From Isoetes taiwanensis (Eukaryota; Streptophyta; Lycopodiopsida; Isoetales; Isoetaceae): a stretch of 64,000 nt of DNA. The notes beneath the pieces are model-generated. The model worked only from the letters and a program-made list of their open reading frames with translations. It was not told the DNA's origin and did no database searches. Shown here in pieces: positions 37,983 to 49,245 of the stretch. The translations under genes and the position numbers were made by a program. The number at the start of each line of letters is the position of its first letter. Position 1 is the first letter of the stretch. The stretch spans positions 7,831,563 through 7,895,562 of the forward strand of contig JAJEKV010000014.1 of NCBI GenBank assembly GCA_021234155.1, in the 5' to 3' direction.

Positions 37983-39132
37983 ATGTTGCACTATCTTTTG
38001 CCTCAACCGCCTCTTGCATTGCCCCGGCGCCCTCGTCCAGTGACTCTAAAAGTGCATTACGTAGGCTGCATCACTTCACGCGCCAGCCGGCGAAGGGGGG
38101 CGCGGGGAATTAGGAGGCCGAAGCTGCTTATTTGGAAGTGTCTAATCTCCTTAACCCTCTTCTCTCCACCTCCTTCCTATCAGCTTTCTTCTGGGTGGCG
38201 GCTTAGGAACCTTGGGCTTCGGTGGTGGCGGCCTTAAGGTTTCTTTGCCGTTGGTAGCCCTCCCTCGATGAACTTAACCCTGTTTTTCTTCATAATATTT
38301 GTTGTAGGCCTCCCATTTCTTCATGTAGGCCTCGTGCTCTCTCATCTTCCTCTCGTAAATCTTCACCACAGCCGGTGGCGTAGGCTTCCGGGCAGGTCGT
38401 GGTTGCTTCTTTCTATCCCATGCGGGTATTTTCGAGGGGGCTTACGCACTTGGTCTTCTTTGGGGTTGCTTTCAGTGCCATTTGCTTTCGGGTACTTCTG
38501 CTTTCGTCGCTGGGTGCTTGGAAGAGCTTCCACTGCGGCGTTAGGGTTGAAGTCCCCATCGAAAAGAGTCATCGGAGGGTTTGGGGGTTCGTCGGGTTGC
38601 GGCTCCTTGATGATAATGTTGGGGTTCGGCCTCTTCCTTGGCGAGGCGATCCCGTTCTCCTTATGCCACCCACGAACTTCCCTTTTTCTTTCTTCTTCTC
38701 TTCTGCTGCCTTTTGTTCCTCTTCCTTCCTTTTCCTCTTTTGTCTTCCCTTCTCTTCTGCCGGCTTTCGTACTTTTCGATGAACCTTCTAAGGTTACGCT
38801 ACCTCCGTGGCTCGGACACATCACTTGCTCATCACCTTTCGAGGATCTCGTGGGTGCGTCACGAGATAGTGCCTTGTTCTTTTGCGGATCTCGCTCTATT
38901 CCTTCATACACCTCCCTCGTCTCCTCGTCCATGGAGTTCGGTGATGTGGCCTCGTCTGCTCACTTTCTGCTTGGTTGAAGCCCTCAATCGGATCGGGCGT
39001 GTCTTGCTCTCGTCGTCCGTGAGCGTCCCCCCTCGCGAGCCTCTCCGCGAAGCATCTTCGAATGATCTCCGCCTCGGTGGCTGGTGGCTTCGCTGGCGGC
39101 GCTTCCTTCGCGATCTGTTTGGTTCGGGCCAT
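37983..39132 (-). other. Extra ORF with histone-H3-like N terminus (MARTKQ...)
   Basis: On the minus strand an ATG at 39,132 opens MARTKQIAKEAPPAKPPATE, followed by an EIIRRCFAERLARG stretch. After frame slips it continues through 38,932-38,363, a Lys/Glu/Arg-rich region (KEEKEGRGTKGSRREEERKR). It then reaches a Pro-rich basic end near 38,240-37,983 (KPKVPKPPPRRK). The first residues match the histone H3 tail (ARTKQ). The ORF is the first one after the 5' LTR leader. It has no known domain; nuclear targeting is inferred from the basic composition. Confidence 0.45.
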
Positions 39133-39342
39133 GCTCTACGGATCGTCAATCGGATAAAAGCGCAGAAGATCGCCTAAGTTGGGAAGAAGCGGATTTCTAG
39201 GGCTTGGGCGAAAAAAATGGGGGTTCTACATCTATTTATAGCTTGGGGGAATTTTAGGTCAAAACTCAAGTTGCTCTGTTTAACATGCTAAGGCACCAAC
39301 TTAGCTAAAACTTATACTTATTTCGGACTTTTTCTACCTATT

Positions 39343-39408
39343 GGTCTCACGACTTGCGCCTCGTTCCAATACTAATGTTTAGTTTTGCGACCGGTAGCGG
39401 TACATGAG
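39343..39408. repeat. Hairpin-ended repeat, copy C
   Basis: GGTCTCACGACTTGCGCCTCG start, GTTTTGCGACCGGTAGCGGTA near the end; the final GTGAGAC is altered to ATGAGA. Lies in the leader between the 5' LTR and the first ORF. Confidence 0.8.
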
Positions 39409-39527
39409 AATCCTCCCATTCTAGGGTTTTAGGTAATTAAAACATGCTATTCTAACTAATTCCTATCTTAGAATTAGCCCTACCACATTATTTTTCTCAA
39501 ATTCATCATGTTTTGGTGTTCTTGGCT

Positions 39528-39595
39528 CGATGTTTCACGACTTTGCCTCGCTTCAAAACAAAATTTGGTTCTGCGACCCGGTAGCGGTGTGAGAC
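39528..39595. repeat. Hairpin-ended repeat, copy D
   Basis: Begins GATGTTTCACGACTTTGCC (left arm partly mutated) and ends GCGACCCGGTAGCGGTGTGAGACC. About 187 bases after copy C, mirroring the A-B spacing. Confidence 0.8.
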
Positions 39596-40054
39596 CACCT
39601 CACTTGGAAAATTTTGGCTCATTCTTTTTTAATCTTGTTAAATTCCAACTCACTTAATTGTTACTAGCTTAGCATAAACTACAAAGGTGAAAAAAAAATT
39701 TTCCCACTTTTTAGGGGCTTGAGGATCCTATCAAGTTAGTACTCTTAAGGAACATGGTCGGTGCTTTGCTCTTGGTCTCCAAGAACATTGCTCGATACCT
39801 TTGTGGCGTCCCCTACTGGGTATCACGGTGCACTCCAGGTATACAAGCGAGGAGTTCTTCCCCCACCAGCTCCATCGCGTCTGAGGGCCCTCCACATATC
39901 CTTTGCACCGTAGCGAGGTCGGTGGGAAGAGTGAAGGTGGAAAAGTCTCCTCGGGGCGTAAACATACATGTCGTATAGCACATACATCAACATCTGTGAC
40001 CATCTCGAAGGATGATCCTCCTCATATCTGCATAGACAAAGATCGGCACATCAC

Positions 40055-41321
40055 ATAGGGGATTCTACCCAAGGCTCGGACTCAAGGGGTGGCCCGGGCG
40101 GCTTGGGTCTCAGTTCTAACTGGGGCGAAATTCATGGCAATGGATTTGGCTGGCATAAGAACATGGCCGCGAGGTTGTCCACTCCATCGCCCCTCACATT
40201 GCACACTGCGGTAATTTGAAAAGTGTTGGGACTGGGCCAGCCCGCCCGGATGCATAGCGAAGGGGCTATTCACGGGTCTCATCCTCCCGGTTCGATGGGG
40301 CGGTGGGGATCACTCCCTCGAGGAGATCTACATCTTTGACTCAAGGTGACTAGGGCCCCTTTGCCCGTATTGGTGAACCCAGCGGAAAGTGTACACCACT
40401 TCGCGGTGTCGAGGCCCATGCCTCACCGCTTTTCGGTGGTAAGCCATTAGACCTAGTCACAATGATCCCGGTAGGCTTTACACACCCGGGGGATCGTTCA
40501 AAAGTCGAGAACATGAACCTCCTTCTTAGCGGTCGGCCCCTTCACCCACAACCCGGTGTGGCTTTTGTACTACCGGGCGAAACTCACGATGGGTGTGCTA
40601 GAGGCTACTCTAGGAGCATCAACTACAAGCTTTAGGGCCTCTACCCCCTTCCCAATACAAGGAGTTCACGGAGATACATCATCCAAATACATCACGGAAG
40701 AACTAAAGAACTAGATCTAATCATAGAGTTAGGTTCTTTAGTTAGTGTCGAATCTACGATCTAGATAGCTGCTATGGGCAATTTAATAGTCTAAACCTCT
40801 GATTCTATGACTAGAAGGCGGTTTAAGCTATTAAATTGACCAAATCTGATCCTTAGTGGCTCCTCTGACTGAGTTCAACCATCTGAAATTTGGCGAGGCG
40901 GAGGGAGCCCGATGGTGCAATTAAGCTTGGCGTCGTGGGAGGCGGTTTTGGCTCACAGGGGCAGCCAAAGCTGAGCTCTAAAACCCTAAGGGCGAAAAAC
41001 TAGCAAGCTAGGGTTTCCTACCCTAAATAGACATGGGGTTTAGGCTAGGGTTTCCAATTACCCAATTTGGCATGTGGGATAATTGGAAAGGCCCACTTGC
41101 CTTTAATGGCTAGGTGGCAAAATATGCCAACATGGAAAGGTGTGCCCTCATTAATGTGCACATGTGCACATTAATAATATATGAACACTCCTAGCAAGTT
41201 GCCCCTTGGGCTACTTACCTGGCTATCCGTTGGCGTACCGTCGATCGAGAGTGGCGTTAATGCGGCGTGGCGCGATCTGATATCGTCACGGGGCCAGGTA
41301 TCTTTGTCTTTGGAAACGTCA
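40055..41321 (-). repeat. 5' LTR
   Basis: Direct copy of the 3' LTR. On the minus strand it starts TGACGTTTCCAAAG at 41,321 and ends near 40,055. The following leader has no clear tRNA primer-binding site. It contains a TAATATATGAACACTC block that could hold the core promoter, shared by both LTRs. Confidence 0.8.
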
Positions 41322-43555
41322 CACAGGGATGTGTTTGTCTCGAGCATGCTTACCCTGTTCTTAAGGGCTTGGAGGCCCGACTGGCTATCTCCAATGGTTG
41401 TCTGGAATGTCCTTTGAGTGGTAGCAGTCTCAGCTGCTTCTGATCTTCATTCTATGAGCCATAATGCTCTATAAATATTTTTGCTTTGCCACTCGACAAG
41501 ATCGCAAGAAAGATAGAGCCTCTCGTGGTCCTGCTGAATGAATATAAAGCAATGCTCGAGAACCTTTTTAGGTATCCTAAAGGCTAAGAATACAAAATCT
41601 CGATATCCGCATAAATGGGAGAAATCATTGAACAATATTATTAATATTGATGCAAGTGTATGCACACTCTAGATGTATGGACTACTACATCTACTTGAAT
41701 ACGCTACTAAAACATAGCAAAACCATATTGAAAAATGTACAAAAATACAAAGCAAACATTTTGTTATTATGTTAGATATTCAAAACTATATTGGATGGGC
41801 AAACGAGAATGTACAGACATAGGCTTCCTCGTGGAAGCTCTTTAACTATAGTTACCCCAAGTTGTTGTGGCTACAATTAGAAAAAAAGATCTACAAATAA
41901 TATGTTCTCCATCTAGAAATATTTGAACTAATGAGTTAGAGCCATCCATCTACGTCTTGAAGAGTGCTTACCATGAATTTTTGAGATGAATTTGTAGAGT
42001 TTACGACCTTGCCATGTTAGCATTGAGAGCGAGTGTTCCTTTATAAGGAGCTACGTGTTTTTTTTTTGGTATACGTATCTCATGGAGGACTACGGTACTT
42101 GGTTGGACCCTCTCCTTATACGAACTTTGATTGACCTCATGCTTCATGGTTTGGTGATGTTGCATGAGGGGTTAAGTCTGAATGTGATGGAGTGCATTGG
42201 ATGCTTACTGGGTAAGCTTCTTTCCAGAGCTGTCTTTATTGTAGACTTCTTCCTCTTCTTGAGCTCATAGCCTTAGTGTGGCATAGGATTAGTCATCATG
42301 ATGATCCAAAAAGCATTTCCCCCTCTTTGCTTGCCTAACCTCTCCTACAATAATTCTATCCTATCCACGTGTCTTGCCACGTCAGCCAAAATTAATTTTA
42401 TCCATTACATCTGTTAATTTCTTATCAATGGCTATGGAAATTTAAACAAGGTGCTGCGCACGGAGGGTTGCCCTCCATGGCCGGAGGGTGAAGTGGCTTA
42501 AATCATAGTTCAAAGTCATATTTTGACAGTCAATTCAAAACCATAACCCCGAACATTTAGAAACGAAATCCTCTGTAGCCAACGAACTACCTTTATCTTC
42601 CAAAATGTAGCTAAAGAGTTTAGCAACCTGTGAAATAAAGAACGCACGAATTTCAGAACTATAAAATATACGGGGCTATTTGGGAAAATATTTAAAATTT
42701 AAGGGCATTTTGGGAATTTTAAAAATCTGAAGGGCTTTTTGGGAATTAAGTCAAGGAAGGAGCCCACGAGAAATGGGGTGCAACCCGCATGTACTAGTTG
42801 TGGCAAGATCTTCTTTGGTGTGAAATCGGAGACCAACCATAATGAGCACATTGTCATTGAAATTCAGCGAAAATACCGGCTTCTAATGCTTAATGGCGAG
42901 GCCCGCCGGACGGAAGGAAGCTCAAAATGGAAGTTACGTCACGAGTCCTAAATCCTCGACCCATACATCGTGGTCATTATGCACTCTCATCCTTACGATA
43001 ATATTCTCAACAATGGCAACAATCCAAAAAGGGTGAAAATATGTAAAGAACCATCATTACCTTAGCAGATGCAACTTTCGGGCAAACACAAATTTCCAAG
43101 GCAAAGCCCAATGGCGAGGAATGGGAATAATTTGGCGGCGCCGGGGATGCTTATTTGCCTCAAATTTTGCCTCATATCTAACAGTGTTGAGAATATATGG
43201 ATGCACAAATGGCGTGATCGACTTGCTAACCTCCCCTTGAGGATAGGCTTGGATGGAAGATGGGAAGGCCTTAACACTCAACTAGATCACCTCCTTTAAA
43301 ACATAAGACACCTGATGTTCACCAAGTGTAATAAGCTGGTTCAAACTACAATAGCAATACCAATATGGCCATTTATTAAGATTTGTTGCCTCAATTCCTT
43401 GCCTACTTATTGTCCCACAACCAAAATGTTACTATTATAATAGATCTTAAATGTCTCTGAGACCATAAAAGACCTTAATGTCCACTAAGAACATAGGGTT
43501 GGGAAAACAATTCATTTACCAACATAAACTCGTTACCAACATTTACATTTTTCTA
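41322..43555. other. Non-coding stretch with a short GGGCATTTTGGGAA repeat
   Basis: No gene supported. Around 42,670-42,750 three short units (GGGCTATTTGGGAAAA, GGGCATTTTGGGAATTTT, GGGCTTTTTGGGAATT) follow each other every ~33 bases. The small ORF after them (42,739-42,951) is unrecognised. Confidence 0.4.
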
Positions 43556-43559
43556 TTTC

Positions 43560-44840
43560 TACTATGCTTACGGTCCCATCATCCGGCACCCGCCTTCCCT
43601 CATTCACTTACGAGGCCGAGCGGTGGAGGTGGCTCGATCTTATAAGTATTTGGGCATTGAGTTTTCTACTACCACCTTTGGGATGCATCCATCGGGGTTA
43701 CGGGTCCTGCGGTGGAAAGCCACGTATGCAATGCAAAACAAAATCACAAAGGCGGCTGTATGCATGGGGTCACCCGGGCACACTTGTTGGGGGCCTTGGT
43801 TGAACCGGTCCTCCTCTATGGGGCAGAAGTGTGGGGGGCGGTGATATCCCTCACCACTTGGAGCGATCTAGGCAGTCTGAAGGCCTTCTTGGCCGGGCAG
43901 GAGTGAAATCCCGCGGTCCCATATCGGATCTTGCTCGGGAGGCAGGCTTCCTTCCATTCTGAGAGGGCTGCTATTTGGAGCGTCACATTATTTACTTCGA
44001 AGGTGGGGGCTATGGATGAAGCCCGGCTGCCCAACCTTGCTTTGGCGGTGGCGATGGGCCCTTGGCGACTCAAAGCCTTCTTTGGAAAGACAAGCAAGCC
44101 CGGTGGTTCGCTATGGAATGTGCGAGGCACCACCGGATGTGGACCCGGTGCATACCAGAAGGGAGCTTGGCTGCCTTGAAGCGTACTTGGATGCTTGCTT
44201 CATGGCCAAGCTTTGGGATCAGAGGCCCTGTCACATGTCAAGGTGGCAAATTATCGTGGCGAGGTTAATCCCATGCTCACGGGGGCCCACACCACTACTG
44301 TGCACCCATCTACCCATGAAAAAGTGCGGGGTGATTGCTTCGGATTCGCCGCAGTGCACACCACCTCCGCGTGAGGCGGGGAGATGGATTGGGAGCAGCG
44401 TGAGGGCGAGTCTGTCAATCTTTGTCAGCGAGGCGCCATTGAGGATGAAAGTCCGCCCTCCGGGCTGTCCGTGTCTACGAGCATATCGGGGCTCGGTATG
44501 CTCGGTTAGTTAATGCCCCATCGGGCCTTTGCATGAGCTCTTGAGCCGCGGCCTCTACAGTAGGCTTGTTGGGATCATTACCTCGAGGAGGTAATGGATC
44601 TGCGGACTTCGGTTATGCCCCCCGTCAGACATTAACCTCATTTGTACTTGTGATTATGTATATAAGCGTGCGGTATGTCGGCATCCTTATTGCTACTAAG
44701 GTTTTCCCGAAAAAAACCCGGTGGCGGGGGTTTTAATCTGGTAGTATCGCCTGCTTTGCTCTCTCTTTGTACTTGGGTCCCATAGGCGGTTGGTCTCAGG
44801 TGGGCGATAAAATCATATTCTATTTATCTACCTCCCTTTT
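43560..44840 (+). mobile_element. 5'-truncated LINE, copy 2 (RT C-terminal part)
   Basis: The plus strand encodes VARSYKYLGIEFSTTTFGMH and ATYAMQNKITKA, then VLLYGAEVWGAVIS, SERAAIWSVTLF and ETGRWIGS-like remnants. These are the end of a non-LTR reverse transcriptase ORF2 and its Cys/His-like tail. The 3' end (GTTTTCCCGAAAA..GGGTCCCATAGG..GATAAAATCATATTCT) matches the shorter copy at 26,500-27,070. Frames shift often. The 5' part is missing from about 43,555 upward, typical of LINE truncation. Clade not determined. Confidence 0.7.
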
Positions 44841-47515
44841 TTTCAAGGATAGATCTTCATTTGCGGGACACAAATGTGGAAAGAAATACGATTAATTTCA
44901 AGTCGGAACTTTCAATAGGGAGCGAGACTGCGATGACAATTGAAAAGAACGCGATGGAACTATTATCTCCATAATAAAGTGGATATGGTAATGTACGCAT
45001 AATTATTGAGCCTTTGCCAATCAATCTACACCTTGATGTGATATAGGTGATAAAGTAGTAATAACAATATGCCCTTTCAAAACATCCTAACCGGAAACAA
45101 CAATTTCAAATCTTTCATTAACTTTGCCCAAGGCTTGAGGCAAGCTGTATCAAAATGATTACAGTCTTTGCCCTAGATAGAGATGGGAACTAATAAAGGA
45201 TGTACCACGGACTTCATACACAAAGGGCCAAAGTCGGGGCAACTTTATCCCAATTTTAAATTTAAATGCGTCGACATTTAGTCTATCAAATTCTTACATA
45301 CCATGTACACACATAGTTCTTATTTCATATAACTTCGGAAGGATATTAAAGACCCCACATACAACCCGATGGAATAATATTCAAACTCAATGTACAACCA
45401 TGATTCAGTCATATACCTCATTAAATGAGAAAACCCCACCGGCCTTAACAAAAGAATCAAAATCTTAATTTCAACACGAAATAGCGGGGAATATATTAAA
45501 GCCCATTTTAGGCAGGAAAAGTTTCAACACAATTTACCATAAAGTTAAATAACTTCAACACGCATTGTTTCATCAATGCAGCTACTGGCGATGATCCGGC
45601 ACCCATATTTCACGTGGATTCCCGTTAAATTCTCACCTAAAAGAGCACGCAATGGGTTTTCATTCATTCACATTTACATATTAGTTAGAACTTAGAAAAA
45701 TGCCGTTAAAGATAAGATAAGATAAGATGAATTTTTACGTCCACGGAAACCCAACGGGTTATGGGACGGCACATGCCCAAGGAAAAAGGTTTGCACTACA
45801 TGTGTCGTGTACATAGTACAAACTTTGTTATGGCAATAAACATCAACTGCGCCGTTTCTTTAGCCAATCTTCAGGAATCTAATTAGCTCAGTGGGATTGA
45901 ACGTTCATGTAGATTAGGTGAATTATAAAGTTTATAGCTTGCAAACATGTAAAAAACAAGCTTCAAGAGACATGATATTACATGATTACATATTGTATCA
46001 CGAGCATGCGGGGCTGCGACATTACGTCTTGAAAGCGTCCTTGGGATGAGATCTTGCAAGTGCCTCTCAAAGATCTGAATCACTATGATTATCAAATGGA
46101 TCCAAGTTGAATCAGCCAGTTCTTGGAGAATGAAAAAAGTCTAAGCCAACACCTTGCGGCAAGTAGAAAATATCCATTACCGGACATATTTACAATACGA
46201 GAAAAAAGCTGGATTGTTTCAAGCCCATTGTCTGCGAGGTCATTTTAGAGCAAATTTTGCAATCCACGACCATCAATAAGTATTTGGCCTGCTTCATCAA
46301 TAAGTATTTGGCTGCCGGGCACCACAACCACAATTAAAGTATTAAGCGAGGCTTGATTTTTCTGCCTTTGGGCGGACCGGCAACACCAAGTTTCTCATTT
46401 GATTTTCTGATTCTTGAAAGACTATGAAGAACTAAGGGAGTTCAGCCCCATAGCGCATGAACACATTCTTGAACTCAATATTTCACGAGTGGGCGAGCTT
46501 GAAAATATACAAACTGAATATCGGTGAGCTTTAATTGCGTTAAACCCTTGCTGCGCTTAACTAGCAAAAGCTGAAGGGCTTTCTTTGTCAACAAAGATGT
46601 TCTTACGAGTCTATAGTTCAATAGCACTTTAGTGACATTACGTGTAAATATTCACGGTGTTAATGATTTCAACGACAAACCTTTATCACGAGTTTTACAG
46701 TACAATAAAAAAGAATCAAAGACAATACCAAGAAAGGAAAAGTTACGCTCCAAGTTTTACCGATTGGGCAAGCTCAAATAACTTGAAACAATTATAGAAA
46801 AATGAAGGCAAATTTGCTTTTCTTCCTAAATCTTTGCAAAAAAAGAAACCAAAGGATTAGTCATCATGTCTTTATTATAGATGGGCCGATTCCCAATTTA
46901 GATCTACCACGGCAAACCAAAAGCTCTATTGCGTTTACGATTATAATAACACATATCTACAAAGATTGCTTAGGATGGATGGATAACACAAAATGGAACT
47001 CTGGCGGGGAATAAACCCACCATTCTAGTGCATGCGAGAGAATAACTTAACACACTGTAAATCACGGAGGCATAAAGTCATCACAACTACTGCTCTAGTA
47101 TACGAGTTCGACACCAAACATTACGGAAGAAAGAAAAAGTCACGCATCTATTTACCACAAACTTAGTACCTGATTCCATGAATCTAAATCCTATCAAATT
47201 AAGTGACATTGATCAAAAATCACTAGCAATATCTTAAGACCTTCGGATAAGTAAACAAAAACTCAAAGCTGACTTTGCCATCAAATCCATATACAGGGGA
47301 TCGCAAAGCAGATACACAAAAAATAATGAAGCTTGAAATGGAACAACACCCTAGAAAAAAAATGAAATGAAAGGTATACTTGCAAATCTCTTCAAATGCT
47401 TTACATGGCCTTTCGAGTCAATGGCAATCACGGAAGCCAATAGATGGGAAGATGGGATGACCGCTTGGATTGCTAATGCAAAAAAATAGGCCCGAAAAAT
47501 AAGCCTAACACTTAC
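44841..47515. other. Non-coding stretch
   Basis: AT-rich, no gene supported. A short AAGAT repeat occurs at 45,711-45,727. It could contain introns or further exons of the possible minus-strand gene whose first exon is at 47,516-47,683, but none was recognised. Confidence 0.35.
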
Positions 47516-47683
47516 CAAGCTGGGAGTATGAAAGCCCCAAAGATGAAGAACAGAGTGCTTTTTGGCATCGTGCAAAGTTTGAATTTTTGGCATGGAAACA
47601 CTCCTCACATCAGCATTGAAGGTTTGGCAAATTTGCACACAACTGTAGAAGCCAGATCGGTTCTTGGCGCTGCACACACTCAT
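47516..47683 (-). CDS. Possible first exon of an unrecognised gene
   Basis: The minus-strand ATG at 47,683 opens exactly 56 codons (MSVCSAKNRSGFYSC ... HLWGFHTPSL). They end at a strong splice donor, TTG then GTAAGTG, at 47,515. Composition is protein-like. No domain was recognised and no downstream exon could be joined with confidence, so the call rests on the ATG-to-donor fit. A CCAAT sequence lies upstream near 47,758. Confidence 0.25.
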
Positions 47684-48833
47684 CGCCCAAGATACCTCTC
47701 CGGTTAGCCCGGTTTGAGAGAGCGGCTGCCCATCAGCGAAGTGACCAGAGCATTCTGACCAATCATAAGTTTTTAGCAGTCACCAGCATATCCTAGGGAT
47801 ATTCTAGCATATACCTAGGATATGCCAAAAGCCCACATAAACAAGGGTTTGCCCCCCTAGGGGCAACCCAAAAAGAATGAAAATTAGCATGACCCATGGC
47901 TTTGTTTCACACTCTACTATATCGGCAAGGCAGCAGAGACACAAGATCCATTTGAGTTCAATTCCTTATGCTTTTATCCCATCGGTTCTTAAGTTCCTTT
48001 TGGTTTAAGTCTGGAATTTGTATGCGGTTTGAGGGTTTTTTTTTTGGATAAATTTTGGAATTAATACGAACATCACGGATGATCCATCGGATCAAAGTGT
48101 TGTTTCCGCGAGGTAGGCTATGTCGCCACCCGCCAATGCCAAAATACCGATGGCCAGACCCGTATGCATGTTATCGTAGTTTTGTCTTATTCTGTGAATC
48201 TTTCTGTCCGTGTGAAACGCTTTAGAGATCTAAAGAGTTTTAAGATTAAGGGAAAGCTAGGACATACAATTTTGTTCTAATTGTAAAAAAATTGGGGTGG
48301 ATTTGTGGGGCCTTGGATTTGAGCTTCTTCTGACATAGAGACAATATGGTGCCTTCCACGCTCTTGATCTATTCATCTTGGTCGTATGGAGGTTATTGTG
48401 AGGAGCTTGATCTTTGTAGGCTGGGGGGCTTCACTAACTCTTTAAGTCATTGAAGCCCGGATAAATGCATTTGGATAGTTCCTACTGATTTTTCTCTATA
48501 GGTCTAGCGGTTGTCTGCCGATCAAAGCCTTAATAGAATTGGCCGGCACCGGCGCTAGAATTGAGGAGGGTTACGTAGATCGCCAAGATGGAAGTTGTCA
48601 ACAAGATGAGGCTTTTCTAAAGTAGATGAAATGAATAAAATGACAATCAAATGAGGCTGACTTTGGATGGTTTTGAAGTCAAGAGAATGCAATTTATTTA
48701 CGCTTAAGATATGCCTTTATGATAAAAAACATGAGGGCAATATCACGGATATTGAATGCGAGGGCTTGACTATAGCATCAAGCAGTCTTGACAATAGACT
48801 ATTGAGCCTCATATAGATAAAAAGGAGTATTAA
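47684..48833. other. Non-coding stretch
   Basis: No gene or repeat identified. Confidence 0.4.
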
Positions 48834-49242
48834 GGCCCTTTTTCCCACGGCGATCGCATAAAATCGACGCCATATACCATATATGACACCATTTGTGACT
48901 CCAAGGGTAAAAATGAGACACACAATTTGAATCTTGCTTTTCCACTGTATGGTAGTCATAAAATATGACACCACTAAAATACTAGTGGAAAACCATGAAA
49001 AAAAATAAGACACGTCTTATTTTTTAGTTATATTCAAATAAGACTAGGTGTCTTATTTTTATGGGGGGGAAATCCGAGGAATAAAATAAGACTCCATTTG
49101 GTATCAAACCTATTAGAACCTAAATAAGACATGTCTTATTTTTATAGTAGAAAAGTGATTTATTTTTAAGACAATAGGTGGCCAAACATCATTGGATAAA
49201 ATATGTGACTTTTAGAGATAAGACTACCGTGGAAAAAGGACC
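48834..49242. mobile_element. Tourist-like MITE (409 bp)
   Basis: The left end GGCCCTTTTTCCCACGG is repeated inverted at the right end (CCGTGGAAAAAGGACC). Both sides are flanked by TAA (48,831-48,833 and 49,243-49,245), the 3-base duplication of PIF/Harbinger-Tourist elements. The interior has several GTCTTATTTT / AAATAAGAC inverted words. No coding capacity. Confidence 0.75.
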
Positions 49243-49245
49243 TAA

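Larger units (their letters stand above)
28589..41321 (-). mobile_element. Ty3/gypsy LTR retrotransposon, 12.7 kb, minus strand
   Basis: Two direct LTRs (28,589-29,823 and 40,055-41,321) bound an internal region. On the minus strand it holds, in order, a leader, extra ORFs, gag, RT, RNase H and integrase. A polypurine tract adjoins the 3' LTR. The order RT-RNase H-integrase places it in Ty3/gypsy. All reading frames are interrupted by small indels. No matching 5-base target duplication was found; the outer base context at the right end is CACAG. The region between gag and the 5' LTR is unusually long (about 4.6 kb). Confidence 0.85.

Noticed and set aside
39130-39132. MARTKQ start considered as a histone H3 gene
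   Set aside because: After ARTKQ the sequence leaves the histone pattern entirely and the frame lies inside a retrotransposon.
38268-39177. Long plus-strand open frames (up to 236 codons)
   Set aside because: They are the opposite-strand shadow of the Lys/Glu/Pro-rich retroelement ORF; their Phe/Ser/Leu-rich composition mirrors the minus-strand codons.
48717-49013. Hydrophobic 98-codon minus-strand frame
   Set aside because: It overlaps the MITE and is AT-rich chance sequence; no signal of a real membrane protein family.
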